Positions 45,846-57,717 are shown, counted from the stretch's first letter. The stretch: DNA of 64,000 nucleotides from Ottelia alismoides (GCA_037367405.1 JAZKJV010010758.1:558001-622000); one strand, 5' to 3'. The notes: generated by a model not told the origin, from the sequence alone. A program made the numbers and translations.

Positions 45846-47791
45846 TCCCTAGGCATCTGGAATGATCGAGAGGCTTCGTACGAACCGAGGTGGATCCGAC
45901 AAAACCTAGGGATCCTCGAGGATCATAGATCCTGGGGGAACATCTAGGCGCAAGATACGAGGGAAGAGGTGGTCGAACTTGGGCTGCGGAAAAGGGAGAA
46001 AATGTGTCCGGCAAAGGAATGTCTGGGTTCGACCCGGAAGGTGGGAGGTTGACCCGGGGTGACCAATTAGAAAAAAGAGATTAACAAAATCGAAAAAAAT
46101 AAGAAAAATAGTAAAAAAATTTAAAATAAAAACTTATAAACAATTTAGTTATTTTACAAGCTATTTTTTAAGATTTTCAATAATTTTTTATAATAAGTAT
46201 ATTATGTTATATACAGTATATACTATCATGTACAACTATAAAATACCTATATATTATATACATATATTTTTACTTTATGGTTTTTATATAAACACATTGT
46301 TTTATATTTTATTTTTTTACAAAATAATTTAAAGAGTATAAAATATTTTTCTTGGATTTTTACAAGTTAATTACAAGTGTTAATAAATTAGGTTTACATA
46401 CTATATATATTATTGGTTTTTTTGTACAATGACGAATTGAATTTATTTTTATTTTATTTTGTAATTTATGAATTTTATTTTACTTTTATTTAATTATTGG
46501 GAGTATATACAAGTATTTAAAAATACAATATATACCATTTATTTACCAAAGAAGTAAATAAATACATACAAATATACAAGCATGGGTATTATACAACTGT
46601 ATATAATCTAATTTTTACAATTAATTTTATTATTTATATCACATTTTTATACAAAATTTATTATGGAAATTTAATTATTTTGAGGATTTTATTTAGAAAT
46701 AAATATAGGTAAATGATATATAGAGGATGAGTAGTGATGAATATATACAATGAATAAGAACCCTATCTCTCCCAACTTTATTCCTTGTTGATTAGGCAAA
46801 TATTTGACCTTCTATCGAGGTTTGGGTCAATGTGCACTTATTACATAATTAAAACCATATTTTATTCTTTTTCTTTTCTTCTCTATTCTTTTATTTTGGA
46901 CAAATAAGTGTTAATTACAAAATATTAACAAATGCAGGCATAGGGCTATTTTATTGGATTTGACCTACATTTACAAGTATTTTGCATATGAATATTTGGA
47001 TAAATAAAAGAATAAAGGATGTGAATCACGTATTCATTAGCTCTTTATTAAGGGTATCTGTAGAATTAATTCTTTAGCAATATCCTCCCTAAGGACATGA
47101 TCCAAATTTTTTAGTCATTTTATATTTTTATGTGATTTTCTGGTTTTTCAATTTTTAGAGTCTTTTTGGATTTTCAATTTTTTAATTTTTGGGTTTTCAA
47201 TTTTTTGTTGTTTTTGATGGGAAAAGGAGGAGTGGGAGGATGTAAAGACTCTATATTAGAAAGTAAGTGGTTAGTAGAAGAGAGAGGTAGAATGGACTCC
47301 AACTGTACAAAGTATGTGTTTCCTTGTGTCCTATAGATCTACAAAATCGAATCCACTTATTAAATTCTTTACTTCCATACCTGAGCTGGAATAAATTGAA
47401 ATTAGTCGGTCGATGCTATTTTTATATTTATCTTCAATTAATTCATATCTCTTCGTAATCTAAGAAATTTTATCCTCCAAAAATTCCTCATAACAAATCA
47501 TGGAAGCAATCTATTCACTCGGAGGACATTGTTGATATCATAAAGTCTCATACTACACGTACCTATACTCTGGCATGTATTATGGTTTGAGTATGGACCA
47601 TCTGAATGGAATATATTGGTCAGAGCCTCGAATAATGGAGTCAATGAACGGGGGGCTAGTAGTTCTAGCTCATGAGTCCAATCTCGTGCATGTGTAAGGT
47701 CTCTGAATGTGTGATATGAAGGCTGGTCAATGTGGGTTTTATCACTAAGGTCAATAAGGTTAGGAAGATCATAAGGTGCATTCTTCTCAAT

Positions 47792-48331
47792 TCAATGTGT
47801 TCGGTCGACCATGTTATACCCTAATGTCATGTTGAGATGTGTATGTGAGTTGTTGTCCGGTCCCAACTTGAGGCGAGGAAGAGGTATGTGGGGGTAAATA
47901 ATTCTGTCATTTCTCAGTCTCAATCGTAGCTTGCTTTTCAAATGATTCCTTGATTCCAGCAAGTGTCCGACTATAAGGTCAACCAATCTAGGGTGGAAGT
48001 GGATCCGGGGTGTATGAAGGTGGGGTAGGTGAGAAACGTTAAGAAGTGGGGAAGTCAATCGAAGGTCTGACTTCATAATCATGTCGAGGTGGAGTCAACC
48101 GTGGGTAAGGGTCTCCCGTGGATGGTTGATCATGGAAGAAGGAGAAGGTGAAGATGAACGGTATATGGTCGAGGTGGAGTGACCAGAGATGTCAGGGAAT
48201 GGGGACCGATATCGCGATATCTTAGATAGATGAATGTAAGTTGATGGTAATCGAAAATGTGCAATTGCATAGAAGGATACACACACAGACATACACAAAA
48301 CAAATGCAAGACCAAACCCTAGTTTCACCAA
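47792..48331 (-). CDS. Hypothetical protein frame, leader copy 1 (one in-frame stop)
   Basis: The minus-strand frame from 48331 to 48095 and the frame from 48082 to 47792 are in phase, separated by a single TGA (48089-48091). Together they span about 180 codons. The N-terminal half contains VLCMSVCVSF and YIHLSKISRY, then a Ser-rich GHSTSTIYRSSSPSPSSM. The C-terminal half contains LLNVSHLPHLHTPRIHFHP, LLESRNHLKSKL and DNNSHTHLNMTLGYNMV. The same frame is kept in copy 2. I do not recognise a family. It could be an unusual gag-like or extra ORF of the element, or chance openness. Confidence 0.35.
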
Positions 48332-49591
48332 CTCAATACAATGATGGTTGCAAAGGTCTGACTGTTTATCTTTTCTATTTTAGTTAAGTGGAAAAATAAG
48401 AAATCGGTTTATTTACGCATGATTTAAATGTGGGTTTTGTGCACTATCCTAGGGATCTGTCCTCACCTCTTAACAATCAATATGGAATACATACAATGAC
48501 GGGGTTTCACTCCCGTAAACAAGGGTTAGTTTAATCATTTTTTGGTCAAATTTGTATTAGCATTCTCGATTTTAAGTTAGATTACCACTGAATTAAATCC
48601 ACTATACAAGGCACTCCTAACGAGTAGTCCCAATTTCCATTTTATCATAAGTTGTAAAACCAAGGGGAATGGAGTTGAGAAAGGCCGATGCAACGATAAA
48701 ATCAATGATGCATGCCTAGTTCAGAAGACTTACAGTTGTCCTCATGCTCTACATGTGTGATGCAATATAGAATTGAAATTTTTATGCTATATGGAATGGC
48801 AGACAATGAACCGCACCGAGCAGAGAGTTCTAATAGCGAGGATGAATTAATTTCAGTTTGGATTAAGTAGAATAATCTAAGGGCATATTATTAAATGTGA
48901 TTGTGTGATCCTAGATTTTAGGAGCACAAGAAGGTAAAACCTATAAAAATCTCTAAGAGCTATGTATGTAGGTCTAACCTATGAGCCATACAAGTCGAGC
49001 CCCTCCCTCACTAGATTGTGAAATAACTCTTGACACACCACAACAATAATGTCCAAAGTTCGGGTACAGACGTGAGATCCCAAATGGAATCTACTAGAAT
49101 TTTTTCTGTTGTTTTTGGGATTTTTTTGATTTTTTTTGTTGTTTTGATAGGAGGAGGAAAGGGAGGACTTAAAGACTATAGATTGGAAGGTAAGTTGTTA
49201 GTAGAAGAGAGAGGTAGAATGGACTCCAACTATACAAAGTGTGTGTCTTTCCTTGTGTCCTCTAGATTTTCAACATTGAATATGCTTATTTCATTATCCA
49301 CATCTATACCTGAATTGGAATAAATTGAAATTAGTCGGTCAATGATATTTCTAATTTCATCCTCAATTATTTCATATATCTTCATAATCCTACAAATGTT
49401 ATCCTCCAAAGATTCCTCATAAAAAAATCATGGAATCTGTTCACTCGGAGGATACTGTCGATATCTTAAAGTCTCATACTACACATACCTAGACTCGGGC
49501 ATGTATTGTTGGGTCGAGTATGGACCATCTGAATGGCAGATATTGTTCGGAGCCTCGAATAATGGAGTCAATGAATGGGGGGCTTGTTAGT

Positions 49592-50243
49592 CTAGCTCAT
49601 GAGTCTAAGTCGTGCATGTGTCATGTCTCTGAATGTGTGATATGAACGCTGGTCATTGTGGGCTTGACCAATAAGGTCAATTAAGTCAGGAATATCATAT
49701 GGTGCAAGCCTCTCCATTTGGTTTGTTCGGTTGACCATGTTATAATCTAAGGTCATGTCGAGATGTGTATGTGAATTGTTGTCTAGTCCTAACTTGAGGC
49801 GAGAAAGAGGTATGTGGTGGTAAATAATTCTTCCATTTATTTGTCTTAGCATTAGCTTGCTCTTAAAATGATTCCTTGATTCTAGTAAGCGTTCGACTAT
49901 AAGGTGAACCAACGCATAGTAGAAGTGTATCCGAGGTGTAAGAAGGTGGTGTAGGTGAGAAATGTTAAGAAGTAGGGAAGTCAATCGAAGATCTTACTTC
50001 ATAACTAGTTAGAGCCGGAGTCGACCACGGTTAAGGGTATCCCATAGATGGTGGAGGATACATGGAAGAAGGAGAAGGCAAAGATGAACAATATATTGTC
50101 GATGTGGAGTGACCAGAGAGGTCAGGGCATGGGGACCAATATCCTGACATCTTCGAGAGATGAATGTAAGTGGATGGTGATCGAAAACGTGCAATTGCAC
50201 AGAAGGATACACACACGGACATACACAAAACAAATGCGAGCAA
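49592..50243 (-). CDS. Hypothetical protein frame, leader copy 2 (frameshifted)
   Basis: Counterpart of the copy 1 frame. The N-terminal half (50243-50031) holds VLCMSVCVSF, YIHLSKMSGY and GHSTSTIYCSSLPSPSSM. The C-terminal half (49984-49592, 130 codons) holds LLNISHLHHLLTPRIHFYY, LLESRNHFKSKL and DNNSHTHLDMTLDYNMV, then PYDIPDLIDLIGQAH. The two halves are in different phases, so one indel separates them. Many of the differences between copies are conservative (L/I, D/N, K/R, S/C). Confidence 0.35.
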
Positions 50244-51400
50244 ACCCTAGTTTCACCAACTCAACACAATGACGGTCGTAAAGGTCCGTCCGTTTATCAT
50301 TTTAGTTTTATTTAAGTGGAAAAACAAGAAATCAATTTATTTACACATGATTTAGATGTGGGTTTTGGGCTCTATCCTAGGGATGCATCCCCCTCTTAAC
50401 AATCAATATAAAATGCATACAATGATGGGGATGCTCTCCAGCAAACAAGGGTTTGTTTTAATCAATATTTTGGTCAATTTTGTATTTGTAGTCCCAATTT
50501 TAAGTTAGACTACCACTGAATTAAATCCACCACACAAGGCATGCCTAACAAGTAGTCCTGATTTCCTTTTACCCCAAGTTGTAAAACAAAGGGGAAGGTA
50601 GTCGAGAAAAGCCGATGAAATAATAAAGTAAATGATTATTGCCTAATTCAGAAGACTTATAGTGGTCCTCACATTCTACATGCTTTATGCAATGTAGAGT
50701 TGAAAACTTTTATGTTATATGGAAATGCAGACAATGAACCGTACCAATTAGAGAGTTATATTAGCGAGGAAGAATTAATTTCAATTTGGATTAAGTAGAA
50801 TGATCTAAGGTGCATATTATTAAATGTGAGTGTGTGGTCCTAGATTTTATGAGCACAAGCAGATAAAACCTATAAAATGCTCTAAGACTTATGTGTGCAG
50901 GTCTAACCTACAAGCCACTCAATTCGAACCTTACCCTCACTAGAGAGTGAAACATGTCTCGACACACCACAAGAATAATGTCCAAAATCCAGGTACACAT
51001 GCGAGATCCTGAATATAATTCGTTGAAAATGTATAATTATTACAAATTAATTAAAACATACAGAAAAAATAAAGTCCTAAGCTCTACACTCTCTCACGAC
51101 TGGACTCGATCTTAATTTTTAATGTGGATCTTTCAATTGGATTAATTCCCAGAAAAGTCGGCCTCCAATGCTCCTGAGTTGCCCGACCACCTTAGCAGCT
51201 GCTCCATCGTGATGGGTCCCTCGCACAAAAATAAGATGCCTACAAGAGAGATAGACACAAAATAAAAGAAAATAATGCAATAAAAACATTAATAAATGCT
51301 AGAAAATAATAAAGAAATAATCACAAGAAAAATTGTGGGCCATACGAATGGGGTGGAAAACATAAAACTAGATTTTCTAAAAATTAACCTAAGTAGTGCC

Positions 51401-51418
51401 TCCCCAGCAACAACACTA
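51401..51418 (-). other. Decayed tRNA-Asp-type primer binding site of element D
   Basis: The minus strand reads TAGTGTTGTTGCTGGGGA. Compared with the intact site at 10441-10457, it differs mainly by C-to-T or G-to-A at CpG positions. It is two bases from the LTR end at 51421. Confidence 0.75.
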
Positions 51419-52769
51419 TTTGAAGAATATGCAAACCACCCCAATTAATAGTGCTCAATTGTTATAGTCGGGCAATTAATATATTAATAAAAAACTACTA
51501 CTTAATTAATTTACCGATTAATGCGAGCGGTCTATTTGTATTTTTACTTGGGCAAGCCCAAGGTTGAACTCGGTGAGGCCATGTCTCCTTAGGTCAGTTT
51601 CTAGATGATTCCGAATTTAGATTTTCAAAGGAATATTTTTTTCATATTTTAATGCAAATAATGTATGAAATGCAATTCTGGCAAAGTTCGAGGAATAAAA
51701 TGCAATTTTCATTCAAACAATGTCCAAAAATTATGAAACTTTGCTAGGATGTTAAACAAGATAAAATTAAGTTATTATATTTTTTGGAATTTTTTGACAA
51801 TAAATGTTTTTTTATTTTTAAGCAAAAAAGAGTGACTATGATTATTAATTTCCAATAAATCCATGAAATTAAATTATCCAGAAACCAATTTATCTCAAAT
51901 AGAAACTTCTATGGGCAATCCAGGAGACATGAAAATTCGCAAAAATATTATGTGTGTGTATTTAACTAAAAATCAATTACAGAAATCACTCTACAATTTA
52001 TTTTAGGCACAAGACATATCCATTTGCAATGAAATTTCGATATAAACTAAAACATATCTAGACACATCATTTCTGAATTATTCACAATTTTTGGAGCAAC
52101 CTTAATCTAATACGGATTTCAGACAATGAATTGGGTAATATACATTTTTTCACTAAAATAATTTTAATTAGTTAACCACTATCACAAAATTGCATATGAA
52201 TATCTAAGAGATCAAGAATTAGATGTTCTGCAATATGCCATTTTTGAAATTAAAAAATGATGCAAAATGAAGGTTCAAATTAAAATTAGAACACAAAGTT
52301 CTAATTGGAATACATAAATAATATTGAAAAAAATGAATATGATGAAAGATTGTTATGCAATTACCTAAACTCTAGGGGGTTTTAGTGCAAATTTCACATG
52401 TATGTACGTACCTCGCACGTGTGGTGGTTCAACGAGGTGAATTTGGGAAGATGCGAGGTGGGGGGTGCTCTGGAAATGATCCCCGCCCTCGCGTGCCATG
52501 CACATGGGGGAAGGATAGTGAGGAGGAGTGATGGGCACACAATAGGGACTGGAGACCCTCTCGTCCTTCATTCCACCCAAGGCAATGGAAGGCAATAAAG
52601 GCGTACATCTAGGAAGTTGGGGGAGGAGGCTGCATCGAAGGCATTGTGGCAGTTGAGGAGTTTCTCAACCGCGTGTCGGAGTCAATGGCAAAGAGGGACG
52701 TGCATTGTTACATGTGTGCGCAAGGCCCATGGTGGAAGGTGGTGAGGGTGCGTCGCTTCTTCACTGACT

Positions 52770-52994
52770 AGGAGGTGAATAGGGAGGAGGGCAAGACAGT
52801 GTGCGGCTATGGACCCGGCGTGCAGGGCGGAGGAACAAGGCATGCAGAAGAGGTGTAGACATCAAGGGTTGGCTGGTAGTTGTTGCGATGTTGGAAGGAG
52901 GTGAATAGGGAGGAGGGCAAGACAGTGTGCGGCTATGGACCCGGCGTGCAGGGCGGAGGAACAAGGCATGCAGAAGAGGTGTAGACATCAAGGG
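52770..52994. repeat. Perfect 99-bp direct repeat in the LTR of D
   Basis: 52770-52868 and 52896-52994 are identical (AGGAGGTGAATAGGGAGGAG ... GACATCAAGGG), separated by 27 bp. The identity indicates a recent event inside an otherwise old element. Confidence 0.92.
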
Positions 52995-53098
52995 ATGACT
53001 TGAATGGAGGATAATCTAATCTAGGGGACGGGGCAAGATCTTTATGGTCAGTTACGATGGGTCGCGCGTAATAGGGAAAAGTGTAGGTTGGTGTTACG

Positions 53099-53101
<3 letters not shown>

Positions 53102-53130
<29 letters not shown>
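53102..53130. repeat. (GA)n microsatellite
   Basis: About 14 GA units, in the GC-rich transcribed-leader-like part of the LTR. On the minus strand this is a CT run similar to 4049-4072 in the left LTR. Confidence 0.95.
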
Positions 53131-53134
<4 letters not shown>

Positions 53135-54734
53135 TGAGTGAAGGGGTCCTACAGGATGTGGGCAGTCGATGCGGGGGTGCCACATTTGCAGGTGGTGGAG
53201 AGATGGGTCAGCGATTGCAGAGTTGTCGCACGAGGTGCAGGGATAGAGAACGTGTAGGTGAGGAGAGATAGAAGAGAGAAAATGCTGGTGGACATGGGAA
53301 CATGTGCGCTGGTTGTGAGGAGAGAAGGAGGAAGGGGAGTCGCTGCACGATGCACGGGTGGTGGTTGCATCGCCCGAAGGGAGCGGGAGCCAGGCATGGG
53401 TCGCGAGAGAGAGAGGGAGGAAGGGCGCTCCACGTGGCACATAGGGGGGCAGCTATGTGATAGAAGAAATAATAAAATTAAAACTAAAAATTTAAAATTT
53501 AAAACTAAAAAATAAAAAGTAATAAATAATTAAATATAGTAAAATATAAATAAATAATATAAAATACAAGGAATATCAAATAAGAAAATAAATATAAAAA
53601 ATATTTAATAAAATAGAGTTATATAATTAAATAAATCAAAAAATAAAATTAAAAATAATAATAAAACGAATATAAAGAAAATAAAAGTCTGTGACACGTG
53701 ACGGCTCCTAGAGGTGCCATGTTTCGCTCTAGAAAATTAAAAAATCAAATGTAAAGAAAAAATAAGAAAGAAATAACAAAATGGGTCAAATAGAAAAGTT
53801 TCAACATAAAAGTTGTTCATCTCGACAAGATCTACAACTTTCGTGTAGTACCGAAAACCAAAATAAATCATTGATGGTACAAAAAGTATTTTTGGTGGTA
53901 TCTTATAGGTTTAAATTACCCCATTTTGTGTTTTGTAAATTTTATTGTCATTTTTAAATAGGATAAAAATCAAAATAATCTAGAAAAAATATATAAATAA
54001 ATATTAAAATTTTTATCTAATGTTTTTTATTTTTTAAAATTTAAAAATTAAAGAGATAAAATAAAGGGGATATATGTATAGACTCAGGCTAATTTATTTT
54101 CTTTGATTTCTGCTTCAACTTTTAATTGGATTTTTATACATTTTGGAAAACTATAATTAAAGAAAATAAATACACGAGAAATAAGTAAAAAAAGATTTTT
54201 TTTTACATAAAAAATTAGTTTTAAATTAGACAATATTTACAATATACAATATAGGCCAAAAACCCAAATTTTACATATGAACTCTGATTCTTTTGAATTT
54301 AGTTTTATTTTATAGATAATTGAACTAACATTAATTCAAAAGTGCGTAGGGGTCCATATGAGATTGTATGATAGAGATATTCACATTTTAAGGCTTCAAA
54401 CTAGGGTTTAGGTTTTATTGAGCAATTTTACAAGTTAGTATTTTCTGGATATTTTTTCATTAATTAGTGTTATAATATGTACACTATAGACTGAGTTTAT
54501 TCAATTCTGACTTAGTGAGAGATAGATAAAAATATGATAAATATGGTGAATATACAGGTGATATTTAGAAGGGAATTTGGCCTCTTATTTAGTGCAAATA
54601 TGCATGCTAAAATGCAAATATTAATTCTAAATGCATGTATGAGAATAATGCAAGATAAATAGAGAAATGCAACTAATTACTCAAGAACAAAGCTCTATTT
54701 TCAACTTTGAGAGTGATGAATCACATATTTAATA

Positions 54735-55430
54735 GTATGGAATAGGGTTCACTTATCCAATCTTAGACTCCAAGTGGCTGTCACTCTTACATGTAGTCTC
54801 GAAGAAGTCAGGACTCTAGATTGTCACCAATAAGGACGGAGAGGAGATCACGACACGAGTACACCTGTCGTGGCACGTTTGTGTGGATTACAGGTGCCTG
54901 AATGCCGCAACAAAAAAGGATCACTTCCATTTATTGATCAGATTTTGGAGAGATTGGCGGGAAGAGAATAGTTTTGCTTCTTAGATGGGTACTCGAGTTA
55001 GAATCAAGTAGACATCACTCCTGAGGACAAGGAAAAGACAACATTCACTTGTCCCTTCGATACTTACATTTTCAAGATCATGCCTATTGAGCTATGTAAC
55101 ACCCACGACACTTTTCAGTGTTACATGATTGGTTTTGTCAAAATGGTTGGAGATTTCCTACAAGTATTTATGGACGACTTTTCGATACATGGTGATTCAT
55201 TTAATGATTATCTTGTACACCTAGACTGAGTCCTCAAGAGATGTAGGGAGGTTAATACAGTGATCTCGTGGGAGAAAAGTAATTTCATGATAGAGGAGGG
55301 CATCGTGTTGGGGCACGTCATCTCCAAGAAGGGAATGGAGGCAGACCCAACCAAGGTGGATGTGATTAAGAAACTCAAGCCACCAACTAATGACAAGCAA
55401 GTACGTTTTTTTTAGGGCATGTCGGATTTT
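54735..55430 (+). pseudogene. Reverse transcriptase remnant of element C (5' truncated)
   Basis: Begins within RT: TYPILDSKWLSLLHVV (54748-54795), DGEEITTRV, WHVCVDYRCLNAATKKDHF, FLDGYS then a TAG, DITPEDKEKTTFTCPF, and VFMDDFSIHGDSF (about 55166-55204), with the FMDD box intact, unlike A and B. VLGHVISKKGMEADPTKVDV follows. Gag, protease and the N-terminal RT part are absent because the element is cut at the border with element D. Frameshifts occur near 54925 and 55410. Confidence 0.87.
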
Positions 55431-55945
55431 ATCGATGATTTATTAAGTATTTCTCAAACATTTCTTGACCATTGACCGAGCTCTTAGGGAAAGACACTGA
55501 GTTCATTGTAGATCATAAGTGTCTTGAGGCATTCGAGCTACCCAAAAAGATGGTCATGGAATCTCCTGTCCTGCAAGATCTCGATTGATCTCTTCCCTTC
55601 AAGATCATGAAAGATGCCTCTGATTATACAGTTGGGACTATGCTTGGATAGAGGAGAGATGGAGTCCCTTATGCTATTCACTATGCAAGCATGGTTTTTG
55701 ATCCATCTCAGAAATATTATACAGTAATAGAAAAGGAAATGCTTGTTGTAGCCTTTTCCATATAAAAGTTCTGATCTCCGCATCTAGGATCTAAGATGAT
55801 AGTGTATACAGACCATTCAGCCATTCGATACTTAATGGAAAAGAAAGATGCAAAGGAATGTCTTCTAAGATGGATACCTCTATTCTAAGAATTTGATATG
55901 GAGATTAAAGATAAGCCTAAAGAGAAGAATGTGGTGGCTGATCAT
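55431..55945 (+). pseudogene. RNase H remnant of element C
   Basis: FKIMKDASDYTVGTMLG (55600-55650) with the first Asp, VIEKEMLVVAFSI with the Glu, [20 protein letters not shown] (about 55798-55857) with the third Asp, and NVVADHLSWIEQDK with the last Asp. All four acidic positions are thus present. Stops at 55651 (TAG), 55763 (TAA), 55772 (TGA) and 55887 (TAA) break it. Confidence 0.85.
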
Positions 55946-57374
55946 TTATCTTGGATCGAACAAGATAAAATCCCTGATTCAGAATTGATCTGTGAATCAT
56001 TTCGAGAAGAGTCAATTTCTATTATTGACAACCTCCCATGGGATGCCGACATGGTTAACTATCTTGTCTCTAAGAAAGTTCCCAAGGGCTGTCCCAAGAG
56101 CAGAATAGACCAACTTAAGTCGGAATCTAGACACTACTATTTACAGGATCCGTTCCTTTTCTCTGAAGGATCGGATTGTATATGGAGAAGACACATTCCT
56201 CAGGAAAAATACAAATGTTTCCACACTCTGTGCCACACCTTGGAGGCAGAAGGACAACATTCTGGGTAGAGGAATGCTAAAAAGATATTGCAATGTGGAT
56301 TTTACTGGTCGAACTTGTTTAATGATGCCTACAATTTTGTCAGGTTGTGCCCAATCTGTCAAAGAATGGGAGGGACAGTTGGTTCCAAAGATACCATGCC
56401 TATGCGACCAGTAATCATTTGCTATGTATTCAATGCATGGATCATTGGCTTTATGATACCATACCCTAACAACAACAGATTCAAGTATATTCTTCTCGCG
56501 GTTGGCTATATATCAAGATGGTTGGAGGCTATCCCTACTTGAGCCACAGACAGCAGAACCATCTGTAAATTTCTGAAAGAACATATTATTTTGAATTTCA
56601 GGATCCCCAAGGTTATAGTATTTAACCTGGGTAGCCACTTTTTCAATCGATAGGTGAAGAGGTTGACTAAGGACTATGACATTGAGCATCGTGTCGCTAG
56701 TCCTTACCACCCACAATATAATGGCATGACAGAGGTGTCTAACATGGAGATCAAAGGAATTTATAGAAGCTACTCTGCCCTGATAGGAAGAACTGCTCCC
56801 AACTACTGGATCAAGTTCTATGGGCTTACAAGACGCTTTATAAGACCCCATTCGATACCTCCCCGTTTAGAATGGTATTTGGAAAACTATATCATTTTCC
56901 CCTATAATTAGTGCATAAATCAGAATGGGAAATAAAAAAGATCAACTGGAACTGTCACCATGGAAAGAAGAATAGAGATATGGATTTAAATAATCTTTCA
57001 GAAATAAAAAACCATGCATATGATAATAACACAATCTATAAGGATAGAGTAAAAAATGGCATGAAAAGCGCAATAGAACTAAGAACTTCATCCCCTGGTA
57101 GAAAGTGTGGTATTTTAATGCAAGGTTGAACATTTTTCAAGGCAAGCTGAAATCAGAATGTATGGGCCCTATAATAGCTAGGGAAGTACTCAACAATGGT
57201 AATGCCACAATTTTTGAGACAACAAATAATACACAAACTTCCCTAGTCAATGGACATCTGGAAAAACATTTCATCGAATTGCAAGAGAAATGGTACAGGT
57301 TGAAGATATTTCCTTCACTCGTGGCAAAAATTAGAAGAAAGACTCCATTGGCATGTATGAAACCAGATAAATGA
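55946..57374 (+). pseudogene. Integrase remnant of element C
   Basis: A 123-codon frame (55898-56269) leads into the zinc-binding region: HTLCHTLEAEGQHSG and then CPICQRMGG (about 56348-56374), which keeps the CxxC pair. In the catalytic core the first Asp position is Gly (WIIGFMIPYP, 56441-56470) and the second is Asn (VFNLGSHFF). The third acidic residue is kept (YNGMTEVSNMEIKG, about 56718-56759). The C-terminal part is visible to about 57374, with FQGKL and ATIFETTNN. Frames change at least three times. Confidence 0.83.
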
Positions 57375-57460
57375 AGCCATACTCTTGAATGTAGTTAGAA
57401 GATTCAACTGATCACTTGTGTATTCATCCCTGATCTACTCAGTCCTCCTTCTAATTGCTC

Positions 57461-57717
57461 GTACATACTTAGGCTGACTAGAGCGTAAGTATATAGTGAT
57501 CAATATCATTGTGTATACATCACTTTTATTCTCTCCTCATTCTCAATGGACTCATTTTTTGCTATTCCGTTATGCATAGAACCTCAAAAGTCTAAGTATA
57601 AAGTGGTGTGTCGACTTCCTATTCCTTTTTCACTAACCTATACTTGGTACATGCTATGTCTACATTTCAATATGTACCATGAGGACATAACACAAGCTAA
57701 GTATTGGGGCATGGGTT
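57461..57717 (+). repeat. Hairpin array with purine tracts (element C)
   Basis: ACATACTTAG (57462-57471) can pair with the GTAAGTAT region (57485-57492). The final unit GAGGACATAACACAAGCTAAGT (57684-57705, shown in full over two fragments: GAGGACATAA and CACAAGCTAAGT) is followed by ATTGGGGCATGG, aligned with the last units of A and B. The unit is weaker and more decayed than in A. Confidence 0.65.

Larger units (their letters stand above)
44311..47039 (-). repeat. Right part of LTR F, split by element B
   Basis: On the minus strand it begins TAATGAATACG (47039; TG decayed to TA) and runs through an AT-rich first part, a GC-richer part (46075-44770) and an AT-rich part. The block TCTCCC..CTTTATTCCTTGT at 46766-46792 matches 14149-14173 in the other minus-strand LTR. 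Continuation lies at 30456-29925 across element B, giving an LTR of about 3.26 kb. No PPT is visible to the right of 47039. Confidence 0.7.
47165..51024 (-). repeat. Tandem duplication, unit about 1.93 kb, in the leader of D
   Basis: Copy 1 runs about 47165-49094 and copy 2 about 49095-51024. Landmarks keep a constant offset: GTTGTTTTTGATGGG at 47206 versus GTTGTTTTGATAGG at 49137 (1931), GCAATTGCAT/C at 48261 versus 50191 (1930), GTCCAAA at 49051 versus 50980 (1929). Divergence is moderate throughout, so the duplication is not recent. Confidence 0.9.
47040..51400 (-). mobile_element. Internal (leader) region of minus-strand Athila-like element D, no gag-pol
   Basis: Lies downstream on the minus strand of a PBS and LTR. 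It is made almost entirely of two tandem copies of a 1.93 kb unit, part of which is shared with the leader at 9260-9730. Nothing resembling gag core, protease, RT or integrase is present, so the element is non-autonomous or internally deleted. Conserved minus-strand frames are described separately. Confidence 0.7.
51421..54734 (-). repeat. 5' LTR of element D (about 3.3 kb)
   Basis: In plus orientation it starts TGAAGAATATGC after the PBS and ends near 54734, where element C pol begins. The GC-rich part is 52370-53460 and the AT-rich part 53460-54730. The ACAAGATCTACAACTTTCGT block (53826-53845) matches, in inverted orientation, CTAAAGTTGTAGATCTTGTC (59719-59738) in the LTR of C, so D and C LTRs are relatives. 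It is unlike LTR F on the other side of D. Confidence 0.7.

Noticed and set aside
53048..53442. 130-codon minus-strand frame as a gene
   Set aside because: It spans the (GA)n run and GC-rich LTR sequence of element D. No conserved motif, and a second frame overlaps it.
54712..54725. TGATGAATCAC at 54714 as the start of a plus-strand LTR
   Set aside because: No LTR-like continuation follows. RT coding sequence begins 20 bases later, and the stretch aligns better with 47019-47040 at the end of LTR F.
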